Shown here piece by piece: positions 42,364 through 51,279 of a stretch of 64,000 nucleotides of DNA (within the stretch, counting starts at the first letter, position 1; each line of letters starts with the position of its first letter). This DNA comes from CAVOEB01 sp965249645 (lineage in GTDB: Bacteria; Pseudomonadota; Alphaproteobacteria; UBA828; JAPUJA01), in NCBI GenBank assembly GCA_965249645.1, contig CBDFML010000009.1, positions 62,001-126,000 on the forward strand. Reading direction: 5' to 3'. Below the pieces are notes generated by a model. The model made no database searches. It worked only from the letters and a program-made list of their open reading frames with translations, and was not told where the DNA came from. Both the position numbers and the translations under genes were made by a program.

Positions 42364-43076
42364 CACCCACACCGGGTTCACTGGAGGCGTTGTGTGCGTG
42401 TCTTGGTCACGACTTTGCCGACCCCGGGCGTCTCGAGGAAGCCCTGACCCATCCCAGTCAGCGCGCCGAGAGCGGCGACGGAGTGAGTTACCAGAGGCTG
42501 GAGTTTCTAGGCGATCGGGTGCTTGGCCTGATCGTTGCCGAACTTCTTTTCGAGCAGTTTCCGAACGAGGCTGAAGGCCCGTTGGCACGGCGATTTGCGG
42601 CGCTGGTGTCCGGTGAGACCCTGGCGCGGGTTGCGGGCGCGCTGGACCTTGGAGCATATCTGCGCTTGGCCAAGAACGAGCGCACCGCGGGCGGTGCAGC
42701 CAATCCGGCCAACCTCGCCAACCTGTGCGAGGCGCTGATCGGCGCGCTCTATCTGGATGGTGGGCTTGCCGTCGCCCGGGCCTTCGTGCGCCGGGAATGG
42801 GAAACAAAGTTAGCAGCGCCGGGTGAGCCGCCGCGTGATGCCAAGACCGCGCTGCAGGAATTGTCGCAAGCCGCGGTGCGCGGTCTACCCGCCTACCGCA
42901 CCGTCGAGACTTCCGGGCCCGCCCACGCGCCCGAATTCGAGATCGAGGTCGAGGTCGAGGGAATGGGCACCGCGCGCGGGCGCGGATCATCTAAACGGGT
43001 CGCTGAGCAGGTCGCGGCCGCAGCGCTGCTCGACGCACTGGAGCAGGACGATGACCGGCCAGGCGAACCAGGCTGA
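42360..43076 (+). CDS. rnc: ribonuclease III
   Basis: Cleaves double-stranded RNA in rRNA and mRNA processing; 238 aa. The nuclease signature is YQRLEFLGDRVLGLIVAE (about 43-60), the second acidic site is ANLCEALIGALYLDGG, and the C-terminal dsRNA-binding domain (about 160-230) ends in SSKRVAEQVAAAALLDAL. The GTG start at 42360 overlaps the lepB stop. It overlaps era by 26 bp, so the three are tightly coupled. Confidence 0.94.
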   Translation: MTPTPGSLEALCACLGHDFADPGRLEEALTHPSQRAESGDGVSYQRLEFLGDRVLGLIVAELLFEQFPNEAEGPLARRFAALVSGETLARVAGALDLGAYLRLAKNERTAGGAANPANLANLCEALIGALYLDGGLAVARAFVRREWETKLAAPGEPPRDAKTALQELSQAAVRGLPAYRTVETSGPAHAPEFEIEVEVEGMGTARGRGSSKRVAEQVAAAALLDALEQDDDRPGEPG

Positions 43077-43971
43077 GGCGCCGACGCGGTGCGGCTTCGT
43101 TGCCCTGATCGGGGCGCCGAATTCCGGCAAATCCACCCTGCTCAACCGCTTGGTGGGTGCCAAGGTGTCGATCGTGACGCCCAAGGTCCAGACCACGCGC
43201 AGCCGGGTGCGCGGCATTGCGTTGGCGGGGTCCAGCCAAATCGTCTTCGTCGACACGCCGGGAATCTTCGCGCCCCGCCGCCGGCTTGAGCGTGCCATGG
43301 TGCAGGCCGCTTGGCGGGGAGTAGCCGACGCCGATCTCGTGGTCCTTCTGGTCGATGTGGCGCACGGCCTCGACGTCGACGTTGCGCGCATTCTCGACGG
43401 GCTCGGCGAAACCGGGCGGCCCGCGATCTTGGCGCTTAACAAAATCGATCGGGTTGCCCGCGACGTCCTGCTGCCGTTAACCCGCCAGCTCGACGCGGCA
43501 GACCGATTTACGGACGTATTCATGATCTCGGCGCTGACCGGCGACGGCGTGGATGCACTGCGCGCCCATTTGGCGGCGCACCTGCCCGAGGGACCGTGGC
43601 TCTATCCCGAGGACCAGTTGAGCGACATGTCTGAACGGCTGCTCGCCGCCGAGGTCACCCGCGAGCAACTGTTTCTCCAGCTCCAGCAGGAGCTGCCCTA
43701 CGGGCTTACCGTCGAGACGGAATACTGGCGCGAGAAACCGGATGGCAGCGTGCGGATAGACCAGATGGTCTATGTCCGGCGCCAGGGCCACAAGGGGATC
43801 ATGCTCGGCAAGGGCGGGCAGCAAATTAAGGCAGTGGGCCAGGCAGCGCGGTTCGAACTCGAGCGCATGCTCGATCGCCGCGTGCATCTATTTTTACGGA
43901 TAAAGGTGCGCGAAAACTGGACAGAGGATCCGGCTCGTTACCGCGCCTGGAATCTCGACTTCGACGCCTGA
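43051..43971 (+). CDS. era: GTPase Era
   Basis: Ribosome-assembly GTPase that binds 16S rRNA; 306 aa. GTPase motifs are G1 GAPNSGKST (21-29), G2/G3 region QTTRSRVRG and DTPGIF, and G4 NKID, with the C-terminal KH domain around GHKGIMLGKGGQQIKAVGQAAR. ATG 43051, preceded by GGAG at seven bases, is used and lies inside rnc. A 920-bp antisense gene separates it from recO, unlike the usual era-recO order. Confidence 0.94.
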   Translation: MTGQANQAEAPTRCGFVALIGAPNSGKSTLLNRLVGAKVSIVTPKVQTTRSRVRGIALAGSSQIVFVDTPGIFAPRRRLERAMVQAAWRGVADADLVVLLVDVAHGLDVDVARILDGLGETGRPAILALNKIDRVARDVLLPLTRQLDAADRFTDVFMISALTGDGVDALRAHLAAHLPEGPWLYPEDQLSDMSERLLAAEVTREQLFLQLQQELPYGLTVETEYWREKPDGSVRIDQMVYVRRQGHKGIMLGKGGQQIKAVGQAARFELERMLDRRVHLFLRIKVRENWTEDPARYRAWNLDFDA

Positions 43972-43996
43972 GGACACGGCATGTCCGGCTGACGTT

Positions 43997-44974
43997 CTAG
44001 CCGACCGCGCGTTGTTCTACCTTGCCGACGACGGTGGTTGCCTCGCCGATCGCGCGCACGACTAGATCGCCGGCGTGTTCGGCGTCGGTCAGGCTTGCGG
44101 CCATCGCCTGACCGTGTAACCGGAACAATTCGAACATACGAGCGCTCGGTGCGCTGTTGCCGGCCATCATGATGGTAGTCATGACCTCGCGCATCGAGGT
44201 GGCGAGCTGGATGAGATGACGGTACCGGCGCGGGTCGAGTTCGTCGCCCATCTGATCGAGCAGGGCATTGATCTGTTGCTTGACGGCCTCGGGATCATCG
44301 GGTGCACCGCGCGCAACCTCGCCGGTTTCAAGCTGTGTCGCGAGCTGGGCGACGCGGGTGGCGATGCGGTGCAGACGGTGACGCGTCGTGGTTTCGCGGG
44401 CCGCATCGAGCGTACGATTGCTGAGTTCCGCGTCGGTATCGCCGGTGATCTTGTGGCGCAGGGTGTTGGGTACGGCAAAGGTGCCGAGATCGTCGCCTGC
44501 GTGGCGTTCGCCCATGCGTCGGTCAGGCCCCACATAGGCGGGTATGACCACGAATTCTTTGCGGTGTTCGACCATAAATTCAAGTCGTTCCGAAAGGATG
44601 GTAAGCGAGAGAGGGCGGACGATGATGTCGTCGAAGCCTGCATTGAGAACACCGTCGACGGCCCCGCGCGCGGATTCCGAGGTGATGGCGACGATTATGC
44701 AGTAGGGATTGCGACCGACCAGGTCATGGCGGATGTCGTCAGCAAGCGTATTGAGGTCCTCCAGCCCGTCATCGAGGTCGAGGATTATCAAATCCGGGGT
44801 CGCTTCGTTTACCGCCTGACGCAGATCCAGGAAACTCGGCGGCTCATGGGATATCTGCATGCCAACGCTGTAAAGCAGGTCGCGCAGAATGCGCCGGCGC
44901 CCAGGCTCGATGCAGTAGAGTAACGCTTGCGCGGCGCTAAAATCGAATTTCTTCACAGTACCTGCCTTCAGCAC
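43997..44974 (-). CDS. response-regulator-like receiver protein with helical C-terminal domain
   Basis: Protein of 325 aa. Residues about 17-140 are a CheY-like receiver with the phospho-acceptor D66 in DLIILDLDDG, threonine near TSESARG, and a lysine position replaced by an arginine-type (IIVRPLS). It is followed by a YVGPDRR motif seen in several alphaproteobacterial receivers, then a long helical region with ATTVV-type repeats and no DNA-binding domain visible. The receiver lysine is apparently missing (R), so phosphorylation may be altered. It is antisense to its neighbours, in the era-recO gap. Partner unknown. Confidence 0.8.
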   Translation of the reverse strand: MLKAGTVKKFDFSAAQALLYCIEPGRRRILRDLLYSVGMQISHEPPSFLDLRQAVNEATPDLIILDLDDGLEDLNTLADDIRHDLVGRNPYCIIVAITSESARGAVDGVLNAGFDDIIVRPLSLTILSERLEFMVEHRKEFVVIPAYVGPDRRMGERHAGDDLGTFAVPNTLRHKITGDTDAELSNRTLDAARETTTRHRLHRIATRVAQLATQLETGEVARGAPDDPEAVKQQINALLDQMGDELDPRRYRHLIQLATSMREVMTTIMMAGNSAPSARMFELFRLHGQAMAASLTDAEHAGDLVVRAIGEATTVVGKVEQRAVG

Positions 44975-45143
44975 ATTGTTTCACCGCCCAACCGGCGCAA
45001 GTCAGCCGGTGGCTCTGAGGGCGGATAGTCTTAGAGTGGTGTGATGAGACTTACCAATTCGTTAACGTCTCCACGCCACCCGGTCGACGCCGGGCGCAGT
45101 TCCCCGTGCGCCGGGAGGGTCAAATCTGTGCTATAGCGCGAGC

Positions 45144-45881
45144 ATGGAGTGGCATGACGAGGGGATCATCCTGGCGGCCCGCCTGCACGGCGAAAGCGCG
45201 GCCATCGTCACCCTGCTGACCCGCGAACACGGCAACCACGCCGGGCTGGTGCGCGGCGGCGCGGGCCGCAGGCAACGCGGGACCTATCAACCGGGCAACG
45301 AGGTCTCGGCGCTGTGGCGGGGCCGCCTGGCCGATCATCTGGGAACGTTTACGTGCGAGCTGACCCGACCGCGAACCGCCCGTCTGCTCAATGATGCCGA
45401 GCGGCTCGCCGCAGTCAGCGCGGCCTGCGCACTGCTTCAGGCGAGCTTGCCCGAACGATTGCCCTATCCCCGGTTGTTCGAGCAATTGTGCGAATTGCTC
45501 GATGCCTTCGAGGGTGAGAACTGGGCGGGCCGTTACGTGCTTTGGGAGCTAGCGCTGCTGGCCGAACTGGGTTTTGGCCTCGATCTCTCCGCTTGCGCTG
45601 CAACCGGACGCAACGATGAGCTCGTCTATGTTTCGCCGCGCACCGGGCGCGCGGTCTCGGCCTCCGCCGGTGCACCGTTTGCGGCCAAATTGCTCGTTCT
45701 GCCGCCCTTCCTCGCCACCTACGGTCGCGACCCGGCGCGACCGCCCGGACCAGTGGAGCCCGGTGACATCCGGGACGGTCTCACTTTGACTGGGCACTTT
45801 CTGGCCCATCACGTCTTCGCCGCCATGGAACGGGCGATCCCGCCTGCCCGGGATCGACTGGTGGTGCGAATCTCTCGATAA
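45144..45881 (+). CDS. recO: DNA repair protein RecO
   Basis: Recombination mediator that loads RecA with RecR; 245 aa. The N-terminal OB domain starts MEWHDEGIILAARLHGESAAIVTLLTREHG and the GLVRGGAGRRQRGTYQPGNEV segment is family-typical; a helical domain follows (LPYPRLFEQLCELLDAFEG) and GFGLDLSACAATG, where some RecO proteins carry zinc cysteines. Only a single Cys is seen there, so zinc binding is unlikely. It is followed by parC after 30 bp. Confidence 0.92.
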   Translation: MEWHDEGIILAARLHGESAAIVTLLTREHGNHAGLVRGGAGRRQRGTYQPGNEVSALWRGRLADHLGTFTCELTRPRTARLLNDAERLAAVSAACALLQASLPERLPYPRLFEQLCELLDAFEGENWAGRYVLWELALLAELGFGLDLSACAATGRNDELVYVSPRTGRAVSASAGAPFAAKLLVLPPFLATYGRDPARPPGPVEPGDIRDGLTLTGHFLAHHVFAAMERAIPPARDRLVVRISR

Positions 45882-45911
45882 ACCCCAAGATCTTGTGGTA
45901 TAGACCGGAGA

Positions 45912-48134
45912 ATGAGCAAGGCTGAGAAGGACGAGCGACTGCTTCCCGTCGAGTTCGCCGACGCGTTGGGCGAGCGCTATCTCGCCTATGCGCTGTCGAC
46001 TATCATGGCCCGTTCGCTGCCGGACGTACGCGACGGGCTCAAGCCGGTCCATCGCCGACTGATCTACGCCATGCGTGAACTGAAGCTCGATCCCCGCTCG
46101 GGCTTCAAGAAATGCGCCCGGGTGGTGGGCGACGTTATCGGCAAGTATCATCCCCATGGCGACGTTGCGGTCTACGACACCCTGGTCCGGCTCGCCCAGG
46201 ATTTCGCAGTGCGCTATCCGCTGGTCTCGGGGCAGGGAAATTTCGGCAATATCGACGGCGATAACCCGGCGGCCATGCGTTACACCGAGGCCCGCCTGAC
46301 CGAGGTCGCCGAAGCGCTGCTCTACGGAATCGACGAGGATGCGGTCGACCTCCGCCCGACGTACGACGGCAGCGAGGAGGAACCCGCGGTGCTGCCGGCC
46401 AGTTTCCCCAACGTGCTGGCGAACGGGGCGACGGGCATCGCGGTGGGCATGGCGACGAGCATTCCGCCGCACAATCTGGGCGAACTGTGCGATGCACTCA
46501 TCCATCTGATCAAGCACCGCTCGGCAAACACGGCCGATCTCCTGAACTTCGTCAAGGGACCGGATTTCCCAACCGGTGGGACCCTCGCCGAGCCGGCCAC
46601 GAGCATTGCCGAGGCGTACGATACCGGACGCGGCGGCTTTCGGGTGCGGGCCCGCTGGGAGGTCGAGAAGACCGGGCGCGGCCAATACCAGGTGATCGTC
46701 ACTGAAATGCCCTATCAGGTGCCCAAGGCCCGGCTGGTCGAAAAGATCGCCGAGCTGATGGCTGCGCGCAAGTTGCCCCAACTGGCTGATATCCGCGATG
46801 AATCGACCGACGAGGTGCGCCTCGTTCTCGAGCCGCGCAGTCGCGCGATCGATCCCGAGACCCTGATGGAGTCGCTTTTCCGGCAGACCGACCTGGAAAC
46901 CCGGATCTCTCTCAACATGACCGTGCTCTATGCCGCCAACACGCCGCGCGTGATGACGCTCCGCGAGGTTTTACGCGCCTTTCTCGATCACCGGCGCGAG
47001 ATTCTGCTGCGCCGGACGGCCTACCGGCTGGAGCGGATCGCAGCACGGCTCGAGGTGCTTGAAGGCTATCTCATAGCCTATTTGAACCTCGACATCGTGA
47101 TCAAGATCATCCGCACCGAGGACGAGCCCAGACCGGTGATGATGAAGCGCCTAAAACTGGGTGAGGTTCAGGCCGAGGCGATTCTCAATATGCGGCTGCG
47201 CGCGTTGCGCAAGCTCGAAGAAGAGGCGATTGCTGCCGAGCGCGACCGCTTGACGGTCGAGCAGAAGACCCTCAAGGCTTTGCTGGGCAGTGAGCCGCGC
47301 CAATGGACGGTTGTGCGCAAGCAGACCGAGGACATTCGCGAGCGATTTGGGCCCAAGACCGATCTCGGCCGTCGGCGTACCACAATTGGGCCGGCACCCA
47401 GCGCAGATGTGGTTCCCCTGGATGCCTTCGTCGAGCGTGAGTCGATTACCGTGATCTGTTCCCAGAAGGGCTGGATCCGCGCAGTGAAGGGCCACATCGA
47501 AGACAGCGCGGAAGTCAAGTATAAGGAGGGGGACCGCGAGCGTTTCCGCTGCCGCGCCGAATCCACCGATAAGCTCATCCTGTTCGCGACCAACGGGCGG
47601 TTTTACACGCTGGGGTGCGACCGCTTGCCAGGCGGGCGGGGATTCGGCGAGCCGGTCCGCCTGCTCGTTGAACTCGACAACGAGCACGATATTTCTGCCC
47701 TGTTCGTGCACCAGTCGGGCCGCGTTCTGCTGGTCGCTTCGAATGACGGTCGAGGCTTCCTGATCGAGGAGGACGGCGTCGTCGCCCAGACCCGTCAGGG
47801 CAAGCAGGCACTCAACCTGGCTTCAGGGGCCGAAGCGACGGTGTGCCGTGTCGCGGAAGGCGATCACGTCGCCGTGCTCGGCGAAAACCGCAAGCTCATG
47901 GTGTTTCCGCGCGACGAGTTGCCGACCATGACGCGCGGGCGCGGGGTGATCCTGCAACGTTACAAGGAGGTCGGTCTCGCCGATGCCAAGACGTTCGACT
48001 TAAAGGCCGGCCTGACCTGGCGAACCGGTTCCGGCGTGCGCCGCGAGACCGACTTGCGAGCCTGGGTCGGCAAGCGCGGTGCGGCCGGACGCTTGGCCCC
48101 GAAGGGCTTCCCGAAGTCCAATCGCTTCGGCTGA
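45912..48134 (+). CDS. parC: DNA topoisomerase IV subunit A
   Basis: Cleavage-rejoining subunit of topoisomerase IV, 740 aa. The winged-helix region has FKKCARVVGDVIGKYHPHGD, the catalytic tyrosine is Y124 in AAMRYTEARLT, and the C-terminal beta-pinwheel holds repeats such as GWIRAVKGH and GRVLLVASNDGRGFL. The quinolone-resistance position following GD is valine (GDVAVYD) where E. coli ParC has serine. The conserved GyrA-box type QRRGGKG is absent, supporting ParC rather than GyrA. parE is not here. Confidence 0.93.
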   Translation: MSKAEKDERLLPVEFADALGERYLAYALSTIMARSLPDVRDGLKPVHRRLIYAMRELKLDPRSGFKKCARVVGDVIGKYHPHGDVAVYDTLVRLAQDFAVRYPLVSGQGNFGNIDGDNPAAMRYTEARLTEVAEALLYGIDEDAVDLRPTYDGSEEEPAVLPASFPNVLANGATGIAVGMATSIPPHNLGELCDALIHLIKHRSANTADLLNFVKGPDFPTGGTLAEPATSIAEAYDTGRGGFRVRARWEVEKTGRGQYQVIVTEMPYQVPKARLVEKIAELMAARKLPQLADIRDESTDEVRLVLEPRSRAIDPETLMESLFRQTDLETRISLNMTVLYAANTPRVMTLREVLRAFLDHRREILLRRTAYRLERIAARLEVLEGYLIAYLNLDIVIKIIRTEDEPRPVMMKRLKLGEVQAEAILNMRLRALRKLEEEAIAAERDRLTVEQKTLKALLGSEPRQWTVVRKQTEDIRERFGPKTDLGRRRTTIGPAPSADVVPLDAFVERESITVICSQKGWIRAVKGHIEDSAEVKYKEGDRERFRCRAESTDKLILFATNGRFYTLGCDRLPGGRGFGEPVRLLVELDNEHDISALFVHQSGRVLLVASNDGRGFLIEEDGVVAQTRQGKQALNLASGAEATVCRVAEGDHVAVLGENRKLMVFPRDELPTMTRGRGVILQRYKEVGLADAKTFDLKAGLTWRTGSGVRRETDLRAWVGKRGAAGRLAPKGFPKSNRFG

Positions 48135-48191
48135 GGTGCGCGTCCCGCGTGATCCCGGCATCGGACAGGCAATGACAGGGAGGATGCCGTC

Positions 48192-48743
48192 CTGACCAGC
48201 CTTGCCTGCTTCGTCCGCCTCGTCGACCGGCTTAATGACGTAATTGGCCGCGCCGTTTCATGGCTCATTCTCGCGATGGTCCTGGTGACCTTCACCAGCG
48301 TCGTGTTGCGCTACGGCTTTTCGCTGGGCTGGATCTGGCTCCAGGAATCGTACATCTGGCTGCACGGCATCGTGTTCATGCTGGGAGCCGGCTACACCCT
48401 GCTTCACGACGGTCATGTCCGGGTCGATTTGATCTACCGAGGGGCCGGCCCGCGTTACAAGGCGTGGGTCGATCTGTGCGGCGCCCTCTTGCTGCTGCTG
48501 CCCATGGTCGTCGTGGTTGCCTGGTTCAGCTGGTCCTACGTCATCGATTCCTGGATCTTTCTCGAAGGCTCGCCCACGACCGGCGGTCTGCCGGGCCTGT
48601 TTCTGCTCAAGACTGTGCTGCTCGTCTTCTGCGGGCTCGTGAGCCTGCAAGGGCTGGCTTTGGCCGGGCGGAGCCTGTTGACGCTACGTGGCAGCGGGGA
48701 CGCGGACGCGGTGGCGTCCAACGACGGAGCGCCGCCCCGATGA
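48192..48743 (+). CDS. dctQ: TRAP transporter small permease (DctQ family), probable CTG start
   Basis: Four-helix small subunit of a tripartite ATP-independent periplasmic transporter, 183 aa. The DctQ pattern VLLRYGF... and GYTLLHDGHVRVDL is clear (LGAGYTLLHDGHVRVDLIY). No ATG, GTG or TTG lies in frame between the upstream stop (48150) and ATG 48276, and the latter would remove most of helix 1. CTG at 48192 sits eight bases after GGGAGG and restores a normal-length N-terminus (MTSLACFVRLVDRLND). Its stop overlaps dctM (ATGA). The start should be treated as inferred. Confidence 0.85.
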   Translation: MTSLACFVRLVDRLNDVIGRAVSWLILAMVLVTFTSVVLRYGFSLGWIWLQESYIWLHGIVFMLGAGYTLLHDGHVRVDLIYRGAGPRYKAWVDLCGALLLLLPMVVVVAWFSWSYVIDSWIFLEGSPTTGGLPGLFLLKTVLLVFCGLVSLQGLALAGRSLLTLRGSGDADAVASNDGAPPR

Positions 48744-50119
48744 TCGGCGAAATTCTCAGCCTGTTGATGTTCGCCGTGACCTGCGGCGTCCTCATGCTGG
48801 GGTTTCCAGTGGTTTTCACTCTGGCTGGAATGGCCCTTATTTTTGCCGGAATCGGCGTCGCTCTGGATGTGTTCGACTTTCAGTTCCTGGGCGGGCTGTC
48901 GTCGCGCTATTTCGGCATCATGCAGCGCGAGGTGCTGGTCGCCGTGCCGTTGTTCATATTTATGGGCGTGACCCTCGAACGCTCGAAGATAGCCGAGCAA
49001 CTGCTGCACACCATGGCACTGCTGTTCGGTCGATTGCGCGGAGGACTGGGCTTTTCGGTCATCGCCGTGGGCGCGGTGCTCGCCGCCTCGACGGGCATCG
49101 TCGGCGCCACGGTGGTGACCATGGGTCTGCTCAGCCTGCCCGTCATGCTCAAGGCGGGCTACGACCCCAAGCTCGCGACCGGAACGATCTGTGCTGCTGG
49201 TACGCTGGGCCAGATCATTCCGCCCTCGATCGTGCTGATCCTACTGAGCGACATTCTCCAGGGCGCGAACAGCCAGACCCAGATCGCCTTGGGCAACTGG
49301 ATGGCCGAGCCCATATCGGTGACCGACCTTTTCGCGGGGGCGTTTCTGCCCGGGCTGGTGCTGGTCGGGCTTTACGTCGCCTGGCAGGTAGTCATGGCGG
49401 TGGTGAAGCCGAAGTCATCGCCGACGATCCACGATCCCGTCGCGCGGCGCGAACTGCCCAAGCGCGTCGTACAATCACTGTTACCGCCCCTTGCGCTCAT
49501 CGTACTCGTGCTGGGCTCGATCCTTGCGGGCATAGCGACGCCGACGGAATCGGCCTCCGTGGGAGCCGTGGGCGCGTTGCTGCTGGCGTTGGCCCGCCGC
49601 CGTCTGGACCGTGCAGCGCTGCGCGACATCATGCGCACCACGCTCTCCATGTCGTCAATGGTGTTCTTGATCCTGCTTGGCGCATCGGCCTTCTCGCTCG
49701 TCTTCCGGGGCTTCGGCGGCGATCAGTTTATCGCTGACCTGCTGCACGCGATGCCGGGCGGGGTGGTCGGGGCGATGCTCGTCGTCATGGCGCTGATGTT
49801 CGTGCTGGGTTTTTTCCTGGATTTCATCGAAATCATCTTCATCGTGGTGCCGGTCGTCGGCCCCGTGCTCATCATGATGGGGCTCGACCCGATCTGGATC
49901 GGCGTCATGATCGCGGTCAACCTGCAAACGAGCTTCCTCACCCCGCCCTTCGGCTTCGCCCTGTTTTACCTGCGCGGCGTGGCCCCGCCCGAGGTGCGCA
50001 CCGTCGACATCTATCGTGGCGTCATCCCGTTCGTCGCGATCCAGTTGGGTGTGCTGGGATTGCTCGCCTTGTTCCCGTCGCTGGTAACCTGGCTACCGCG
50101 CGCGTTGTTCGGAAGTTGA
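48740..50119 (+). CDS. dctM: TRAP transporter large permease (DctM family)
   Basis: Large membrane subunit of 459 aa with about 12 hydrophobic segments. Family segments include GFPVVFTLAGMALIFAGIG, VPLFIFMGVTLERSKIAEQLL, STGIVGATVVTMGLLSLPVML, GTICAAGTLGQIIPPSIVLIL, and TPTESASVGAVGALLLAL. It uses a sodium gradient to import the bound substrate. ATG 48740 overlaps the small-permease stop. The binding-protein gene is convergent, 13 bp past the end. Confidence 0.93.
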   Translation: MIGEILSLLMFAVTCGVLMLGFPVVFTLAGMALIFAGIGVALDVFDFQFLGGLSSRYFGIMQREVLVAVPLFIFMGVTLERSKIAEQLLHTMALLFGRLRGGLGFSVIAVGAVLAASTGIVGATVVTMGLLSLPVMLKAGYDPKLATGTICAAGTLGQIIPPSIVLILLSDILQGANSQTQIALGNWMAEPISVTDLFAGAFLPGLVLVGLYVAWQVVMAVVKPKSSPTIHDPVARRELPKRVVQSLLPPLALIVLVLGSILAGIATPTESASVGAVGALLLALARRRLDRAALRDIMRTTLSMSSMVFLILLGASAFSLVFRGFGGDQFIADLLHAMPGGVVGAMLVVMALMFVLGFFLDFIEIIFIVVPVVGPVLIMMGLDPIWIGVMIAVNLQTSFLTPPFGFALFYLRGVAPPEVRTVDIYRGVIPFVAIQLGVLGLLALFPSLVTWLPRALFGS

Positions 50120-50132
50120 CGGCGGATCCTGT

Positions 50133-51251
50133 CTAGACCGGCCAATCGTAGGGCAGACCGCGTGCCGAGAGCATGGCGTGCTCCGAAATGTCGGACCAGC
50201 CCATATGCTCCCGGCGGAATGCGCTGAGGCTGGAAAAAACTTCGGCGCTTTCGGCGTCAGACGCGGTGAGATCGGCCAAAACCTCTCCCGAAAGCTGGCC
50301 CAGCGAGGTGAGCGTCTCGTCGGAGAAGGGGCGCAGCTCGACACCGTGCTGGTTGACCAGCGTGTTGAGCGCAAGCCCGTTGCGACTGACGAACTCGCTG
50401 AGGACGAGCTGGTTTACCTGGGTGGCGACGCCCTCGACGATGGCCTTGAGGTCGTCGCTCAGCGCGTTCCACGCCTCCAGGTTGATAAAGCAGTCGAGGC
50501 AGGTCGCGGGCTCGTGCCAACCGGGATAGTAGTAATAGCGGGCGTTTCGGTAGAGCCCTAGCGCCAGGTCGTTGTAAGGGCCGACGAATTCGGTCGCATC
50601 GATGCGGCCGGATTGGAGAGCGGGGAGAATTTCACTCAACGGGAGATTGTCGGGCGTTGCGCCCGCGGCGCGAAGCACTTCGCCGCCCAGCCCCGGTATA
50701 CGCATTTTCAAGCCGCTGAAATCTCCGATCGAGTTGATCTCGCGATTGAACCAGCCGCCCATCTGCACGCCCGTATTGCCGCAAGGAAAGAATTTGCAAT
50801 TTAGCTGACCGTATAGCCTATCGGCCAGTTCCTGGCCGCCACCGAACTGGTACCAGGCGTTTTGCTCCTGCGCCGTGGGGCCAAAGGGGATGGCGGCCAG
50901 ATACTGCATCGCCGTGAGTTTGCCTTTCCAGTAGTAGGGTGCGCCGTGGCCGACCTGGGCGGTGCCCTTGGACACTGCATCCATCGCCTCGAACGCTGGC
51001 ACCAGTTCGCCGGCGGCATAAACCTGGATGCTCAGGCGACCGTCCGATTGCGCCTCGATGCGGCGTGCGAACAGGGTTGCCGCCGTGCCGGCGCCGGGAA
51101 AATTGGGCAGCCACGCGGTGACCATGCGCCAGCGGATCCGGTCCTCGGCCAAGGCCGGTGCGCCGAAGCCAGCGGCGAGCGCGCCAGCCCCTGCGCCGCC
51201 GGCAGCCGCCTTGAGAAAACTCCGACGCTTGATGGGGGTCGAGCGGGTCAT
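50133..51251 (-). CDS. dctP: TRAP transporter substrate-binding protein, TakP-like, Tat-exported
   Basis: Periplasmic solute-binding protein of 372 aa. A Tat signal (IKRRSFLKAAAGGAGAGA, residues 7-24) leads to the mature start near EDRIRWRM. The body closely resembles TakP, the alpha-keto-acid binder of Rhodobacter: SIQVYAAGELVPAFEA, GNTGVQMGGWFNREI, ALQSGRIDATEFVGPYND, and YYYYPGWHEP. The ATG at 51251 has AAGAGG just upstream. It is on the opposite strand and convergent with its permease genes, so it is transcribed from its own promoter. A 2-oxoacid or sodium-linked carboxylate is the likely ligand. Confidence 0.88.
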   Translation of the reverse strand: MTRSTPIKRRSFLKAAAGGAGAGALAAGFGAPALAEDRIRWRMVTAWLPNFPGAGTAATLFARRIEAQSDGRLSIQVYAAGELVPAFEAMDAVSKGTAQVGHGAPYYWKGKLTAMQYLAAIPFGPTAQEQNAWYQFGGGQELADRLYGQLNCKFFPCGNTGVQMGGWFNREINSIGDFSGLKMRIPGLGGEVLRAAGATPDNLPLSEILPALQSGRIDATEFVGPYNDLALGLYRNARYYYYPGWHEPATCLDCFINLEAWNALSDDLKAIVEGVATQVNQLVLSEFVSRNGLALNTLVNQHGVELRPFSDETLTSLGQLSGEVLADLTASDAESAEVFSSLSAFRREHMGWSDISEHAMLSARGLPYDWPV

Positions 51252-51279
51252 GGATTCCTCTTCGTTGCGTCCCGGGGGG

